Numbered from the stretch's first letter, positions 1-9,008 are shown. The stretch is DNA of 64,000 bases from Yoonia sp. (GCA_023955335.1 JAGSGF010000008.1:1-64000); one strand, 5' to 3'. Translations and numbers: made by a program. Notes: generated by a model not told the origin, from the sequence alone.

Positions 1-1093
1 CGTTAATAAATACGAAATTTTGCGCGAACTTACCGTTGCCCGCAAGCAGATGGGCATCACAGACCGCGAACTCGCGGTGCTGCAGGCCTTGCTCAGCTTT
101 CATCCCAATACTGTTCTTGGCGGGAACGCGGACGTGTTGTTGGTTTATCCTTCAAATGCCGCGATCTGCGAGCGCCTGAACGGCATGCCCTGTTCCACAA
201 TGCGCCGGCATTTGGCGGGGCTGGTCGACACCGGTCTGATCCTGCGCCGCGACAGCCCTAACGGGAAGCGCTTTGTCAGGCGACATGGTGGCGATCAGCA
301 GGCGTTTGGCTTTGATCTGACCCCGCTGCTTGCCCGTCAGCCCGAAATTTGCGCCGCCGCAGAGCAAACCCGCGCCGCTGAACACAGCTACCAGCGCCTC
401 AGACGCGCCGTAAGCCTCATGCGGCGTGATTTGGCAGGTCTTGCACAGTTCGGCCAGCAAACCCGCGCTGAGGCTCCTGTTTGGGCGCAGTTCCTCGACC
501 TCGCGGCCAGTACAGCACGCGCGCTTCGCAGAACGCTTGCGACCGCAGAGCTTACGGCGCTGGAGTCCCGGTTAGGCGCAGCACTCGACCAAGCACGCGA
601 CATCTTTGAGGGTAATCTTACAGTTAATCCGGGCACCAATGACGTTCATATTGAGCAGCACCATCAGAATTCAAATAAAGAAGCTTATGATCTTGAACCT
701 TGCTTAGAAAAAGCAATGGCGGAACCCGATGACCCTGACCGCACTGTTAACCCGGACGAAAGGAAGCTCCCCAATATCCCGATCGGCATGGTGCTATCCG
801 TCTGCACCGAAATCCACACCTATGTGCCCGACGGTATTCGCCATTGGCATCAGCTCGTCCGCGCCGCCGAAACCGTCCGGCCGATGATGGGCATTTCAGT
901 TTCCGCGTGGAATGACGCGATCGTGGCCATGGGCGCCGAAGAAGCTGCGGTTGTCGTTATTGCGATGCTTGAACGATTTAACGACATTCAATCGCCCGGT
1001 GGATATCTCCGGCATTTGACGCGCAAAGCCGAAGATGGCGCGTTTTCATGTGGTCCGATGATTATGGCCTTGATGCGTCGCGAGGCGGCTTAA
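1..1093 (+). CDS. repC: Replication initiator RepC of a repABC replicon (5' partial)
   Basis: RepC binds the origin inside its own gene and starts replication of repABC plasmids and chromids. The frame is open to the left edge of the window, so the true start and roughly the first 35 residues lie outside; an internal TTG at 20 is not the start. The motif ITDRELAVLQALLSFHP, then PSNAAICERLNGMPCSTMRRHLAGLVDTGLILRRDSPNGKR, is the winged-helix DNA-binding region typical of RepC. The visible part (about 363 codons) fits a family length near 400. repA and repB are expected immediately upstream, outside the window. Two parS-like palindromes follow the stop codon directly. Family assignment is confident; whether it still works is unknown. 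Confidence 0.93.
   Translation, partial: VNKYEILRELTVARKQMGITDRELAVLQALLSFHPNTVLGGNADVLLVYPSNAAICERLNGMPCSTMRRHLAGLVDTGLILRRDSPNGKRFVRRHGGDQQAFGFDLTPLLARQPEICAAAEQTRAAEHSYQRLRRAVSLMRRDLAGLAQFGQQTRAEAPVWAQFLDLAASTARALRRTLATAELTALESRLGAALDQARDIFEGNLTVNPGTNDVHIEQHHQNSNKEAYDLEPCLEKAMAEPDDPDRTVNPDERKLPNIPIGMVLSVCTEIHTYVPDGIRHWHQLVRAAETVRPMMGISVSAWNDAIVAMGAEEAAVVVIAMLERFNDIQSPGGYLRHLTRKAEDGAFSCGPMIMALMRREAA
605..765. other. oriV: Candidate origin of replication inside repC
   Basis: This stretch in the middle of repC is clearly richer in A and T than the rest of the gene (for example around 630-715) and codes for a low-complexity linker between the N- and C-terminal parts of RepC. In studied repABC replicons the origin lies in such an AT-rich stretch within repC. 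The composition is seen by eye; the origin function is inferred from the family and the borders are approximate. Confidence 0.4.
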
Positions 1094-1112
1094 AGTTCAC
1101 AGCTGTGAACTT
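1093..1112. promoter_or_regulatory. parS: parS-like partition palindrome, copy 1
   Basis: A perfect 20-bp palindrome whose core is GTTCACAGCTGTGAAC. It fits the repABC parS consensus GTTNNCNGCNGNNAAC at every fixed position. It starts on the last base of the repC stop codon, and an identical copy begins 15 bp further on. RepB is expected to bind here for partition; placement just downstream of repC is known for repABC replicons. Confidence 0.8.
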
Positions 1113-1127
1113 GGCGGTAATGGTGGA

Positions 1128-1147
1128 AAGTTCACAGCTGTGAACTT
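1128..1147. promoter_or_regulatory. parS: parS-like partition palindrome, copy 2
   Basis: Identical to the palindrome at 1093-1112, 20 of 20 bases, with core GTTCACAGCTGTGAAC. The centre-to-centre distance of 35 bp puts the two sites about three and a third helical turns apart. Two exact copies next to repC make a chance palindrome very unlikely. Confidence 0.8.
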
Positions 1148-1177
1148 TTGCCAAACTCGCATCCGCGAGGTGCCGGT

Positions 1178-2830
1178 TTAGTTTCCGCTCGGGAGCAAAA
1201 GTTGCACCAAGGCGGATTGCGTCAGGAATCCGGTCGGGTCGAGATTTCTGCTTCTTTGGAACTGCCGAATTGCGCGGCGCGAGCGATCGTTAAACCGGCC
1301 ATCGACCGGGCCAGGATTTAAGCCAAGCTGTGACAACCGTCCTTCGATCATACGGCGTGTTAACACATTTAGGCCAAGCGCCGCCTCTGCTGCGCGCGCC
1401 TGATCGTTTGATGCGGCATTTGACTGGTCTTGGCGCAATGCATTCAGGCGCACCTGCGCCTCGTCGCGGAATGCGCCGTTGCGGAAGTCTTTGATGTATT
1501 TTTCATAGGCTTTTGGCGTGTTGCGATTTCGCGCGGCTGTCCATGCATCGCGGTCGGCACGGTCGGCGCGGCCAAGTTGGTTTTCCTCAATCTGGTTGAG
1601 CTGTGCGGTGGCTTGATCTGCGTAAATGCCATCTGGGTACCGGTCCAGATAGCGCCGCAATCCGGGCTTGCGCCCGTTTGCGCCGTTTTGTTCCCAATAG
1701 GCGCGATCAAGGCGGAGTTCTTCGGCGCGCGCAACGGCGGCTTCTTGTTCAAGCTGTGCAGAGCGCCGCGCGGCTTGGGCATCGATCCGCGTGATCTGTT
1801 CAGACGTCAGATAGCTTGTCTGCGCAAACCCGTTTTCCTGTTGCCAGTTCAAAATGGCGTTGCGGGTGCCGGGGCCGTAAATGCCATCAATCCCGCGCGT
1901 GTCATAATTAAGAATTGACAGGTCACGCTGAATGCTGCGGCGCTGATCACGTGTCAGATTATAGCTGTCTTCGACAAGCCGCGCCGCGCGATTTGGCTCT
2001 GACGAAATCGCCGCGACGGCATTTGCTGCGTCAATGGCAAATGCGCCGCGCGGATATTCACGCAAATAGGCGCGGTAGCCCTGTTCTGTATCGGTGCGTT
2101 TGGCCTGTTCCCACATGTCTATCTCTGCTTGCTGATCGACGATAACCGGACGCGGCGCAGTGTCTGTTACGGGGATTTCGGCGGTTTGCATCACCAGCGT
2201 TTCAGGCTGAAACCCGTCGATGTCCAAGCGGCGGGACCCTGCGACTGCGGACATGATATCTGCCCGAGGTGTGACAACCGCATCTGCGATCAGCCGGTTC
2301 AGGCTGCGCGGATTTCCTTGAATGACGGTGACGCCCTGCGGAATTTCCAATGCACCGAGACCGTGGCGCAGGACCGGCCCGAACGCGTCCGTTGCCTGCA
2401 TATCGCCAGCCAGCATTAACACCGATTTGCCGGGCGTATTGGTCAGAACGCGCAAAACGCTTTCGATCGAAACGGCCTCTTGTTCAAGACCAAAGAGCGT
2501 CGGCGCGGGCGCATTGACCGACAGTATCCAGCTTCTTTTGCCATCGGTGACAAACCGGCCCGCCAACACAACGATCAGGCGTTCGGCATCATCAGAGCGC
2601 GTGTGCAAACGGGTCAACATGGCGCGCATCGCGTCCGCAGCGGGGTTTTCCAGCGCATCAACTGTATAGCCTGCGTTACGCAAATCATCCGCCGTATCTG
2701 TGATGTCGGTGCCACCCGAAAACCGGTCGAGCGTCAGGTAGCGGTCCATGCCAAGCAGCAAGGCCGCATCTTCGGCGAACACGGGGGCCGCGATTAACGA
2801 CAGGGCAGTGGACAAAAGCAGGCGGCGCAT
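1178..2830 (-). CDS. Exported caspase-like and peptidoglycan-binding protein
   Basis: About 550 residues. I chose the second ATG (2830) because GGAG lies nine bases before it, whereas the ATG at 2842 has no such site. A signal peptide ends near APVFA. The N-terminal part (AALLLGMDRYLTL...DITDTADDLRNAGYTV) has the shape of a caspase-like (peptidase C14) domain, but the segments where the catalytic His and Cys are expected read VVLAGRF and MLAGDMQ, so it is probably not a peptidase. Two repeats of the type YLxxYPxGxxAxxA follow, and PG_binding_1-like modules lie in the middle (RRSIQRDLSILNYDTRGIDGIYGPGTRNAI) and at the C-terminus (IEGRLSQLGLNPGPVDGRFNDRSRRAIRQFQ). It probably acts in the periplasm at the cell wall. 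It converges with repC. Confidence 0.75.
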   Translation of the reverse strand: MRRLLLSTALSLIAAPVFAEDAALLLGMDRYLTLDRFSGGTDITDTADDLRNAGYTVDALENPAADAMRAMLTRLHTRSDDAERLIVVLAGRFVTDGKRSWILSVNAPAPTLFGLEQEAVSIESVLRVLTNTPGKSVLMLAGDMQATDAFGPVLRHGLGALEIPQGVTVIQGNPRSLNRLIADAVVTPRADIMSAVAGSRRLDIDGFQPETLVMQTAEIPVTDTAPRPVIVDQQAEIDMWEQAKRTDTEQGYRAYLREYPRGAFAIDAANAVAAISSEPNRAARLVEDSYNLTRDQRRSIQRDLSILNYDTRGIDGIYGPGTRNAILNWQQENGFAQTSYLTSEQITRIDAQAARRSAQLEQEAAVARAEELRLDRAYWEQNGANGRKPGLRRYLDRYPDGIYADQATAQLNQIEENQLGRADRADRDAWTAARNRNTPKAYEKYIKDFRNGAFRDEAQVRLNALRQDQSNAASNDQARAAEAALGLNVLTRRMIEGRLSQLGLNPGPVDGRFNDRSRRAIRQFQRSRNLDPTGFLTQSALVQLLLPSGN

Positions 2831-2997
2831 TGAAGTCTCCAATCAAGAATTGTGGTCTGGTCCTGCACCTAGGTTGGCCGCGCGGACCTTATTAAGCTAG
2901 GCGCGTGCGGCCTTGTTATTCAATAGCAGCGATTATCTGCGCGTTTTGCTGATGACATGGCGCGCGGCGATATCATGGGTGTGTCACGCATAACGCC

Positions 2998-3011
2998 TTG
3001 ATGTAGATCAA
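2998..3011. promoter_or_regulatory. FNR/FnrL-type box
   Basis: TTGATGTAGATCAA matches TTGAT-N4-ATCAA at all fixed positions. It lies in the 303-base gap between two divergent genes, 123 bases before the broken transporter at 3134. A start point near 3046 would be expected if the box sits at -41.5. No other gene or RNA was seen in this gap. Other CRP/FNR-family regulators (Dnr, NnrR) can use the same sequence. Confidence 0.65.
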
Positions 3012-3133
3012 CGCGCCGCAGTAGGTAAACGTAAAGGCTGGCGCGGTTGGTATCGGAATGAGGCAGATGTGTATTGCGATAAGTCGTTGATTATAAAAGA
3101 TAACATTAAACTTAATGCCATGGTTACGCAGTC

Positions 3134-4328
3134 ATGATTGCGAATCTGGCCATTGTCACAGCGGTGATTTTTGTCGGGGCGGTCATGTTGCTTCCGCGTG
3201 TTGGCAATAACCCGTTCTGGAAGGCGACTGTCACACCGCTTGCGTCGATTATCGGGAGCGGTTTTCTTGTGCTTGGCCCGATTTTGGACCATGCATACGG
3301 GGGATATGCGCCGCTGATGATGGCCGCTTTGTGCGTCGTTGCCTATGCTTTTGGCGCTGCTATCCGCACCAACATCGCGTCAGTCGCGCTGATTGCCCGT
3401 GGTCCGTTGACCGTGAAGCTTGAAGTTTTATCCGCGTGGGTGCTGGCGTTCGCATATGTGATTTCCGTTGCCTATTATCTTAATTTGTTTGGCGCTTTTG
3501 CGCTTCAGATGACACCGCTCACTGATCCCGCAGACGCAAAGCTTCTGACGACGGGGGTTTTTGTTCTGGTTCTGGTTGTCGGTTGGACCAGAGGGTTTTT
3601 CGCACTTGAACGCCTCGAACAGTTTTCTGTCGGGCTGAAGCTTGCGATTATTGCGGGGTTGCTTGTTGGGCTATAAATATTTTTCGCGGGCAAAGTCGGA
3701 TCAAATGATCTGATTTTTAATGCGCCGGTCGAAACAGGGTGGGGGGGCGCTGACGCTTGGATTCGGGTTGATCATCACCATTCAGGGTTTTGAGACGTCC
3801 CGTTATCTTGGCGATGCATACTCTGCTGATATGCGGATTCGCAGCATGAAATTTGCGCAAATTCTGTCGTCCGTGATTTACATGCTGTATATCATTCTTG
3901 TTGCTTACCTGTTTCGTCCCGAAGAAATTGTGCTGAGCGAAACTGCTATTATCGATATGATGGTGATTGTTGCGCCTATCCTTCCGGGGTTGTTGATCGC
4001 TGCTGCACTGAGCGCGCAGTTTAGTGCCGCGATTGCCGATACCTCTGGTTCCGGGGGGTTAATGCCTGAAATTACCCGCGGGCGACTGTCGGTGCGCCAA
4101 GGTTATGCCGTGCTGGTGTTTTGCGGTATTGCCCTTACTTGGTCCGCTAATATTTTTGAAATCATCAGTTATGCATCGCGGTCTTTTGCGGCGTATTATT
4201 CCTTGCAGGCGGCGATTGCGGCATGTGTGGTTTACCGGCATCAGGCGGGAAAAGCGAAGGTGGTGGCCTATGCCCTTCTCTGTGTGCTGGGGATCGTTAT
4301 CGCGGTTTTTGGCGCGCCCGTTGCATAA
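3134..4328 (+). pseudogene. Multi-pass membrane transporter (APC-like), broken twice
   Basis: One membrane protein of about 398 residues can be read here only by skipping two lesions. The first frame (3134-3673) ends at an in-frame TAA at 3674, yet coding-like sequence continues in the same frame (IFFAGKVGSNDLIFNAPVETGWGG). A run of seven G near 3740 then shifts the frame; with six G it would read straight into GALTLGFGLIITIQGFETSRYLG and on to 4328. Around ten hydrophobic segments are visible. The fold looks like the APC superfamily, but the substrate cannot be told. An FNR-type box lies upstream. Two lesions argue for a pseudogene; the G-run alone could be a sequencing error. Confidence 0.6.
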
Positions 4329-4399
4329 CACAGGCGCGTCGGATCATCCGGCCTAACGGACGTGAAATTGCATCATCAGTGGGGTAATTGACGCGGGGT

Positions 4400-6472
4400 T
4401 TACGGCTGCCCGGATGGCTGTTGCGCAGCTTCGGGTCTGATTTGAAGAACGATGGCTTTTCCGTCAGTGAAAAACGGATCGTCTGTCACGGTTTGCGCCA
4501 GAACAGGCGCGACGAGCTGGAACCGGTATTCCGCGCTGATCAGGCCGGTATTGCGCAAACCTGTTGCCAGAAAATCCCGCTCTGCGTCAATGTTAGGGTC
4601 GATCTGATGGGTCAATCCCCATTTAAGTCCTTGGTCGCGGCTGGCGGTGCCGACGAAGATCAGCAGGCCGTCTTGCGTGCGAAAATCTGTCCGCCAGAAC
4701 CGCGCGTGATGGCGGTATTCCAGGCTGTCTTGCCCCGGTCCGGTTTGATACCCGACGTCGTTGGGCCGACTGTCCCAGAATGCCGGCGACATGGCGTTGA
4801 ACCCCGGCCAGTCCGCCACATGCCATCCGGCCTTGTTGAATGCGGTGGTAAAGGCGGCGTCGTTTTGCGCGAGGACCACCAGACTGATCGGCTCTTGTGG
4901 CTGGCCCAGTATATTTTCGGAATGGGTGGGCAAGTGCCCGCCCGCAAAGGCGGTTTGGAGTGGTGCGTCCAGCTGTATGATGTCGTGGATAGGCCGTCGG
5001 TTGTATGTTTGTTGATAGTCTTTCACGATCACCGCAGCGGTCACAACAGCGCTGATAACCACACCGATAGACGCCACTTTTTGCCACGGCTGCACGGTGG
5101 TTTGCACGGTCCAATCTGCGCGTGTTGTCAGCCATTGCGCTAGAAAAATACCCAGCAGCATCCATAAAGCGCCAACAAGATACCCGTTCAGAACGTCGCT
5201 TAGATAGTGTTCAACGAGGTAAATCCGGCTAAGTCCGATCAAAAATATCAGGCTTGCCCCCGTGACAAATGACGTGACGACCCATCCGATATGTTCGCGG
5301 ATCACAACGTAGGTCACAAACCCGAAGAACGCGACGCTGGCTGCGCTGTGGCCGCTGGGGAACGAAAAGCTGGATTCGACGTAGACTGCCATTTCTGGTC
5401 TTGGGCGGGCGAAGATGTTTTTGAGCAGTGTCACCGTCAGTTGGTTGCCGATCACGGTCAGCCAGAGCCCCGCAAGATACTGCGGCCGCCTGCGTAGTAC
5501 CATCAGCGCCGAGGCGGCGATGCCAAGGGTTGCGATGACCTTCCAATAGCCAATTGCCGACACCACGGTGAAAAAACGCACCAAATCAGGGTCGCGAAAG
5601 GCGGATAGCAGGTTGGCGACCCGCACATCTGCCGCGACGAACCGGCTTTGTGTGACGAAATCAAGCGTTGACCCCGCATAGAGCAGCAGGAAATATACAC
5701 TTGTCGATGCCACAATAGTGGCGGGCAGACCTGTGACCGCATCGCGTGACAGCCGGTCAGACAGGACGCTGAAAAGGATCGGGTGGCGCGCAACAAGCGC
5801 ATGGACATCCAGATTGTCCCTGATCGCCCCGCCGACCGACCGCAGCACGGACGCGAAAAACGGCAGGGTTTTGCGCAGTTTGACCGTCACAAACCACCCG
5901 ACCGCGATCGTCAGAAGAACCGCGAGGGCGAATAGTCCGGCGCGCGTCATCGTGGCGCTGAACGCATCGGCGGCAGTGCCAAAGAAGTAGCCCACACTGA
6001 CCAGAATGACAGCGTAGCAAAAGCCGCCCGTCACGTTCCACAAAAAAAAGCGCCGCCGTGACATGCCGGACAAACCGGCAACAACGGGCATAACGGGCCG
6101 TAGCGGGCCGAAAAAGTGCCCCATAACGATACTTGGTGCGCCGTATTTCGCAAAGAATTGCTTACCGCGTTCAAGATGCGCCGGCGAGAAGACCCGTCTG
6201 CCTTTTTGAAAAAGGATGGTCCCTTTGGCCCCGATCCGGAAGCTGGCCTCTGCCCCGAGAACTGTGCCGATGGCCACAAACCAGACCATATCCCCGAAAT
6301 CATAAAACCCCTGCGCCACGAGCGCGCCGCCAAGAACAACGACAACGGTGCCGGGTGCAAAGATGCTGGTCAAAACCAAGGCTTCGCCAAAGGCGAGCAG
6401 CCCAACCAACCAATATCCCCAAAGCCCCAAGGACTGGATCGACGGGAGAAGATCGTTATAATACGCGTGCAT
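4400..6472 (-). CDS. DedA - PAP2 phosphatase - LssY-like fusion membrane protein
   Basis: A 690-residue inner-membrane protein of three parts. Residues 1-200 are a DedA/VTT domain (FAPGTVVVVLGGALVAQG, GHFFGPLRPVMPVVAGLSGMS). Residues about 230-460 are a PAP2-type lipid phosphatase with all three motifs: KNIFARPRP, PSGHS and SRIYLVEHYLSD, so the active His residues are present. The last 200 residues (HSENILGQPQEPISLVVLAQND...AGWHVAD...) resemble the LssY C-terminal domain. Together they suggest lipid transport plus dephosphorylation, for example of undecaprenyl or phosphatidyl phosphates. It converges with the broken transporter; no FNR-type box was seen near its start. Confidence 0.85.
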   Translation of the reverse strand: MHAYYNDLLPSIQSLGLWGYWLVGLLAFGEALVLTSIFAPGTVVVVLGGALVAQGFYDFGDMVWFVAIGTVLGAEASFRIGAKGTILFQKGRRVFSPAHLERGKQFFAKYGAPSIVMGHFFGPLRPVMPVVAGLSGMSRRRFFLWNVTGGFCYAVILVSVGYFFGTAADAFSATMTRAGLFALAVLLTIAVGWFVTVKLRKTLPFFASVLRSVGGAIRDNLDVHALVARHPILFSVLSDRLSRDAVTGLPATIVASTSVYFLLLYAGSTLDFVTQSRFVAADVRVANLLSAFRDPDLVRFFTVVSAIGYWKVIATLGIAASALMVLRRRPQYLAGLWLTVIGNQLTVTLLKNIFARPRPEMAVYVESSFSFPSGHSAASVAFFGFVTYVVIREHIGWVVTSFVTGASLIFLIGLSRIYLVEHYLSDVLNGYLVGALWMLLGIFLAQWLTTRADWTVQTTVQPWQKVASIGVVISAVVTAAVIVKDYQQTYNRRPIHDIIQLDAPLQTAFAGGHLPTHSENILGQPQEPISLVVLAQNDAAFTTAFNKAGWHVADWPGFNAMSPAFWDSRPNDVGYQTGPGQDSLEYRHHARFWRTDFRTQDGLLIFVGTASRDQGLKWGLTHQIDPNIDAERDFLATGLRNTGLISAEYRFQLVAPVLAQTVTDDPFFTDGKAIVLQIRPEAAQQPSGQP

Positions 6473-6560
6473 AACGCCCTTGCCAAATCTTTCGGTTGTG
6501 GGGGTATCGTATGCTTGCGTTCACAAAATACCAGTATCAAGGTGCCTGACCCGTCTTGCG

Positions 6561-6995
6561 TCAGGCATCGGTATCGTCATCTGCATCACTTCCCGGTTTG
6601 CGCGCGAGAAACGCCAGCGCCGCAAGTCCGGCGATGATAACCGCGGCACGGTTGGCACGGCTGCGGGGCAGGGCGGCCAGCGCCGAGGTGACGGCAACGC
6701 GTTGCGCCGCAACCCGCGCGCGCCTTTTTCTGCGCTCTTTCCGGATGGTCCAAGCCAGCCATAAAGCGACGCCCAGCCCCACGAGGAGCAGACCGCCTGT
6801 GATGGTGAAAAGCGCTGGAACCACCCCGATTTCGTCTGCCAGCATCACGGCGACCCCTGCCACCGATAAGACCCAGCAGGTGAGAAACAAAAGACCGACC
6901 CCCGCCACACCCATCGCCGACCGGGATGCTTGACGTGCGCTTGCCTTCAGGTCCAGCGCCGTCACGCTGGCAATCATCGAAATCAGCCAAGTCAT
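6561..6995 (-). CDS. Phage-holin-superfamily-III-like membrane protein (YqjE type)
   Basis: 144 residues with two hydrophobic helices close together in the first half (VAGVGLLFLTCWVLSVAGVAV and ALFTITGGLLLVGLGVALWLAW), then a very basic stretch (RKERRKRRARVAAQR) and a third weakly hydrophobic segment before an acidic tail (DADDDTDA). It begins 14 bases after the DUF883 gene on the same strand. That order is the same as the yqjD-yqjE pair of enterobacteria, which supports the assignment. It probably acts as a small membrane partner of the DUF883 protein in envelope or ribosome-anchoring stress responses; the exact role is unknown. Confidence 0.65.
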   Translation of the reverse strand: MTWLISMIASVTALDLKASARQASRSAMGVAGVGLLFLTCWVLSVAGVAVMLADEIGVVPALFTITGGLLLVGLGVALWLAWTIRKERRKRRARVAAQRVAVTSALAALPRSRANRAAVIIAGLAALAFLARKPGSDADDDTDA

Positions 6996-7009
6996 GTCCG
7001 AACGGCCCG

Positions 7010-7336
7010 TTAACGCCGCACCAAGAAGGCGACAAGACAGCCCAGCCCGACCGCGATCATAAGCGATTGCGCCGGATGTTCAGAAACCCTGCGTTCGACG
7101 TCTCGTTCAACTGCAGCCATTTCGCGGCGGATTTCATCGAGGGTCTCACGGGCATTTTCCAGCGAATGTTGGGTCGACTTGGATGCCATGTCGGGCAGGG
7201 CGTCCAGACGGTCCTTTCCAAACGCTGCCAAAGTTTTGCCGAGGTTGGCGATGTCATTTTTGATCTGCGCAAGCTCGGCCGAAATCTCGTCATTGCTGTG
7301 CGACGGCTCGGATTTTCCAGAAGTTGATGCGGGCAT
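7010..7336 (-). CDS. DUF883 family (ElaB/YqjD-like) membrane-anchored protein
   Basis: 108 residues. The first 75 are charged and helical (NDEISAELAQIKNDIANLGKTLAAFGKDRL, ENARETLDEIRREMAAVERDVERRV), which looks like a coiled coil. The C-terminal end EHPAQSLMIAVGLGCLVAFLVRR is the typical single tail anchor of DUF883 proteins. In E. coli members of this family tie stationary-phase ribosomes to the inner membrane, so a role in growth arrest is plausible here. An AAAGGA ribosome site lies before the ATG. It is the first gene of a two-gene operon and is divergent from the arginine deiminase operon. Confidence 0.8.
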   Translation of the reverse strand: MPASTSGKSEPSHSNDEISAELAQIKNDIANLGKTLAAFGKDRLDALPDMASKSTQHSLENARETLDEIRREMAAVERDVERRVSEHPAQSLMIAVGLGCLVAFLVRR

Positions 7337-7433
7337 TGTGTGTTTCCTTTGTGTGGTCGGTGAATGGACAGCGGTAGACGTTGCTGTGCGAACCTCTACG
7401 TCCTGTCTTTAACCGCGCAGGGGCGTCTGCCGT

Positions 7434-7447
7434 TTGACAAACATCAA
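7434..7447. promoter_or_regulatory. FNR/FnrL-type box before the arc-atp operon
   Basis: TTGACAAACATCAA fits TTGA-N6-TCAA exactly. It lies 101 bases before the transporter gene that heads the arginine deiminase and N-ATPase operon. With the box centred at -41.5 the transcript would start near 7482 and have a 66-base leader. It could also serve the divergent DUF883 gene. Confidence 0.7.
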
Positions 7448-7547
7448 TCATGCGCGCCGGTTCCCTGTCAGTTTTAACCCACACCGTGGGGTAGAGCAGC
7501 AATTCCGACTGTTCTGTTTGGTCCCGCTGGCAATTGGGAGACATCGA

Positions 7548-8996
7548 ATGACGGACAATTCAAATGCGGTCCCCCCCGCGCAAGAGCAAACCGGTTCACG
7601 GTTTCCCACTGCGTATACAATTTTGGTCGTGCTGATCATCTTTGTCGCCGCGCTGACGTGGGTCATTCCTGCGGGCAGCTATGATCGCGTGATGAGTGAC
7701 ACTGTCGGCAGAGAGGTCGCCGTGGCGGGCACATATCAAGAAGTGCCGCCAAATCCGCAGGGGTTTACCGCTGTCATGCTTGCCCCCGGTGCCGGGTTTT
7801 ATGACCCTGACAGCTATGCCGCAAATGCCATTGATGTGGCGCTGTTTGTTCTGTTCCTTGGCGGGTTTCTGGGCGTTGTGACGGCAACCGGTGCTATTGA
7901 TACCGGTATCCGCACGGTCATGACCAAGCTTGCGGGTCGCGAGATCTGGATGATACCGATTATGATGTCGCTGTTCGCGGTCGGTGGCACGACTTATGGC
8001 ATGGCCGAGGAAACGCTGGCGTTTTATGCGATCTTGATCCCTGTGATGATTGCCGCCGGATACGATGCCGTGACAGGTGTTGCGATTATTATGATCGGCG
8101 CCGGAATTGGTGTTCTGGGCTTGACCATTAACCCCTTTGCGACAGTGATCGCCGCTAACGCTGCCGGAATTCCGTTTACTGATGGTATGGCGTTGCGGTT
8201 TATCTTGCTGATCGGCGGACTGGTCATTTGTGCGGCTTATGTGATGCGCTACGCGCGCCGTGTCAAAGCGGACCCGTCCCGGTCTGTTGTCGCAAAGCAG
8301 GCCGATGCGCATCGCGCGATATTCCTTGCGGACAGCCAGACTGCCGCTGACACAAGCAGATTGACCGGCACGCAATCAGTGGTTTTGATTATCTTTGGTC
8401 TGACGTTTGTGGTGATGATCTGGGGCGTTTCCACCCAAGAGTGGTGGATGGCCCGCATGGGTGCCCTGTTTCTTGGGTCGGCTATCGTGATCGGTCTGAT
8501 TGCCCGCATGGGTGAAAAGAAGCTGACCGGAAACTTTATTGACGGTGCGCGCGATCTTTTGGGGGTGGCGCTTGTTGTCGGCTTGGCCCGCGCGATTGTT
8601 GTGATCATGGAAAACGGGCTGATCGCCGACACGATCTTGCATAGCGCGGAGCAATCGCTTGGCGGGCTGGGCGATCTGGCATTTATCAACCTGATGTTCT
8701 GGATCGAAGTCGGCATGAGCTTTTTCGTGCCCTCGTCGTCTGGTCTGGCCGTTCTGACGATGCCGATCCTTGCGCCGCTGGCCGATTTCGCGGGGGTTGA
8801 CCGGTCTCTTGTTGTCACCGCGTATCAATCCGCAAATGGTCTGGTGAACCTAATCAACCCGACATTTGCTGTGGTGATCGGCGGCCTTGCGATTGGCCGC
8901 GTATCCTATGACCGCTGGCTGGCCTTCATCTGGCCGCTGCTGCTGATCCTGACTGTTTTCACCAGTGCAGCGCTTAGCGTTGCGGCACTTATTTAA
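7548..8996 (+). CDS. YfcC-family membrane transporter, likely arginine/ornithine exchanger
   Basis: 482 residues with about 12 membrane helices. I place the start at 7548 (MTDNSNAVPP) because GGGAG precedes it; the open frame further up has no ATG with a ribosome site. The sequence PAGSYDRVM, IPIMMSLFAVGGTTYGMAEETLAFYAILIPVM and VPSSSGLAVLTMPILAPLAD is characteristic of the YfcC/C4-dicarboxylate (ArsB/NhaD) group, several members of which are linked to arginine deiminase genes. Standing 12 bases before arcA, it most likely imports arginine and exports ornithine, the job ArcD does elsewhere. The substrate is inferred from context only. Confidence 0.85.
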   Translation: MTDNSNAVPPAQEQTGSRFPTAYTILVVLIIFVAALTWVIPAGSYDRVMSDTVGREVAVAGTYQEVPPNPQGFTAVMLAPGAGFYDPDSYAANAIDVALFVLFLGGFLGVVTATGAIDTGIRTVMTKLAGREIWMIPIMMSLFAVGGTTYGMAEETLAFYAILIPVMIAAGYDAVTGVAIIMIGAGIGVLGLTINPFATVIAANAAGIPFTDGMALRFILLIGGLVICAAYVMRYARRVKADPSRSVVAKQADAHRAIFLADSQTAADTSRLTGTQSVVLIIFGLTFVVMIWGVSTQEWWMARMGALFLGSAIVIGLIARMGEKKLTGNFIDGARDLLGVALVVGLARAIVVIMENGLIADTILHSAEQSLGGLGDLAFINLMFWIEVGMSFFVPSSSGLAVLTMPILAPLADFAGVDRSLVVTAYQSANGLVNLINPTFAVVIGGLAIGRVSYDRWLAFIWPLLLILTVFTSAALSVAALI

Positions 8997-9008
8997 AGGG
9001 GCCCGAAC

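Noticed and set aside
1430..2797. Several plus-strand frames opposite the caspase-like gene
   Set aside because: Antisense shadows, rich in Arg and Ala, without recognisable domains.
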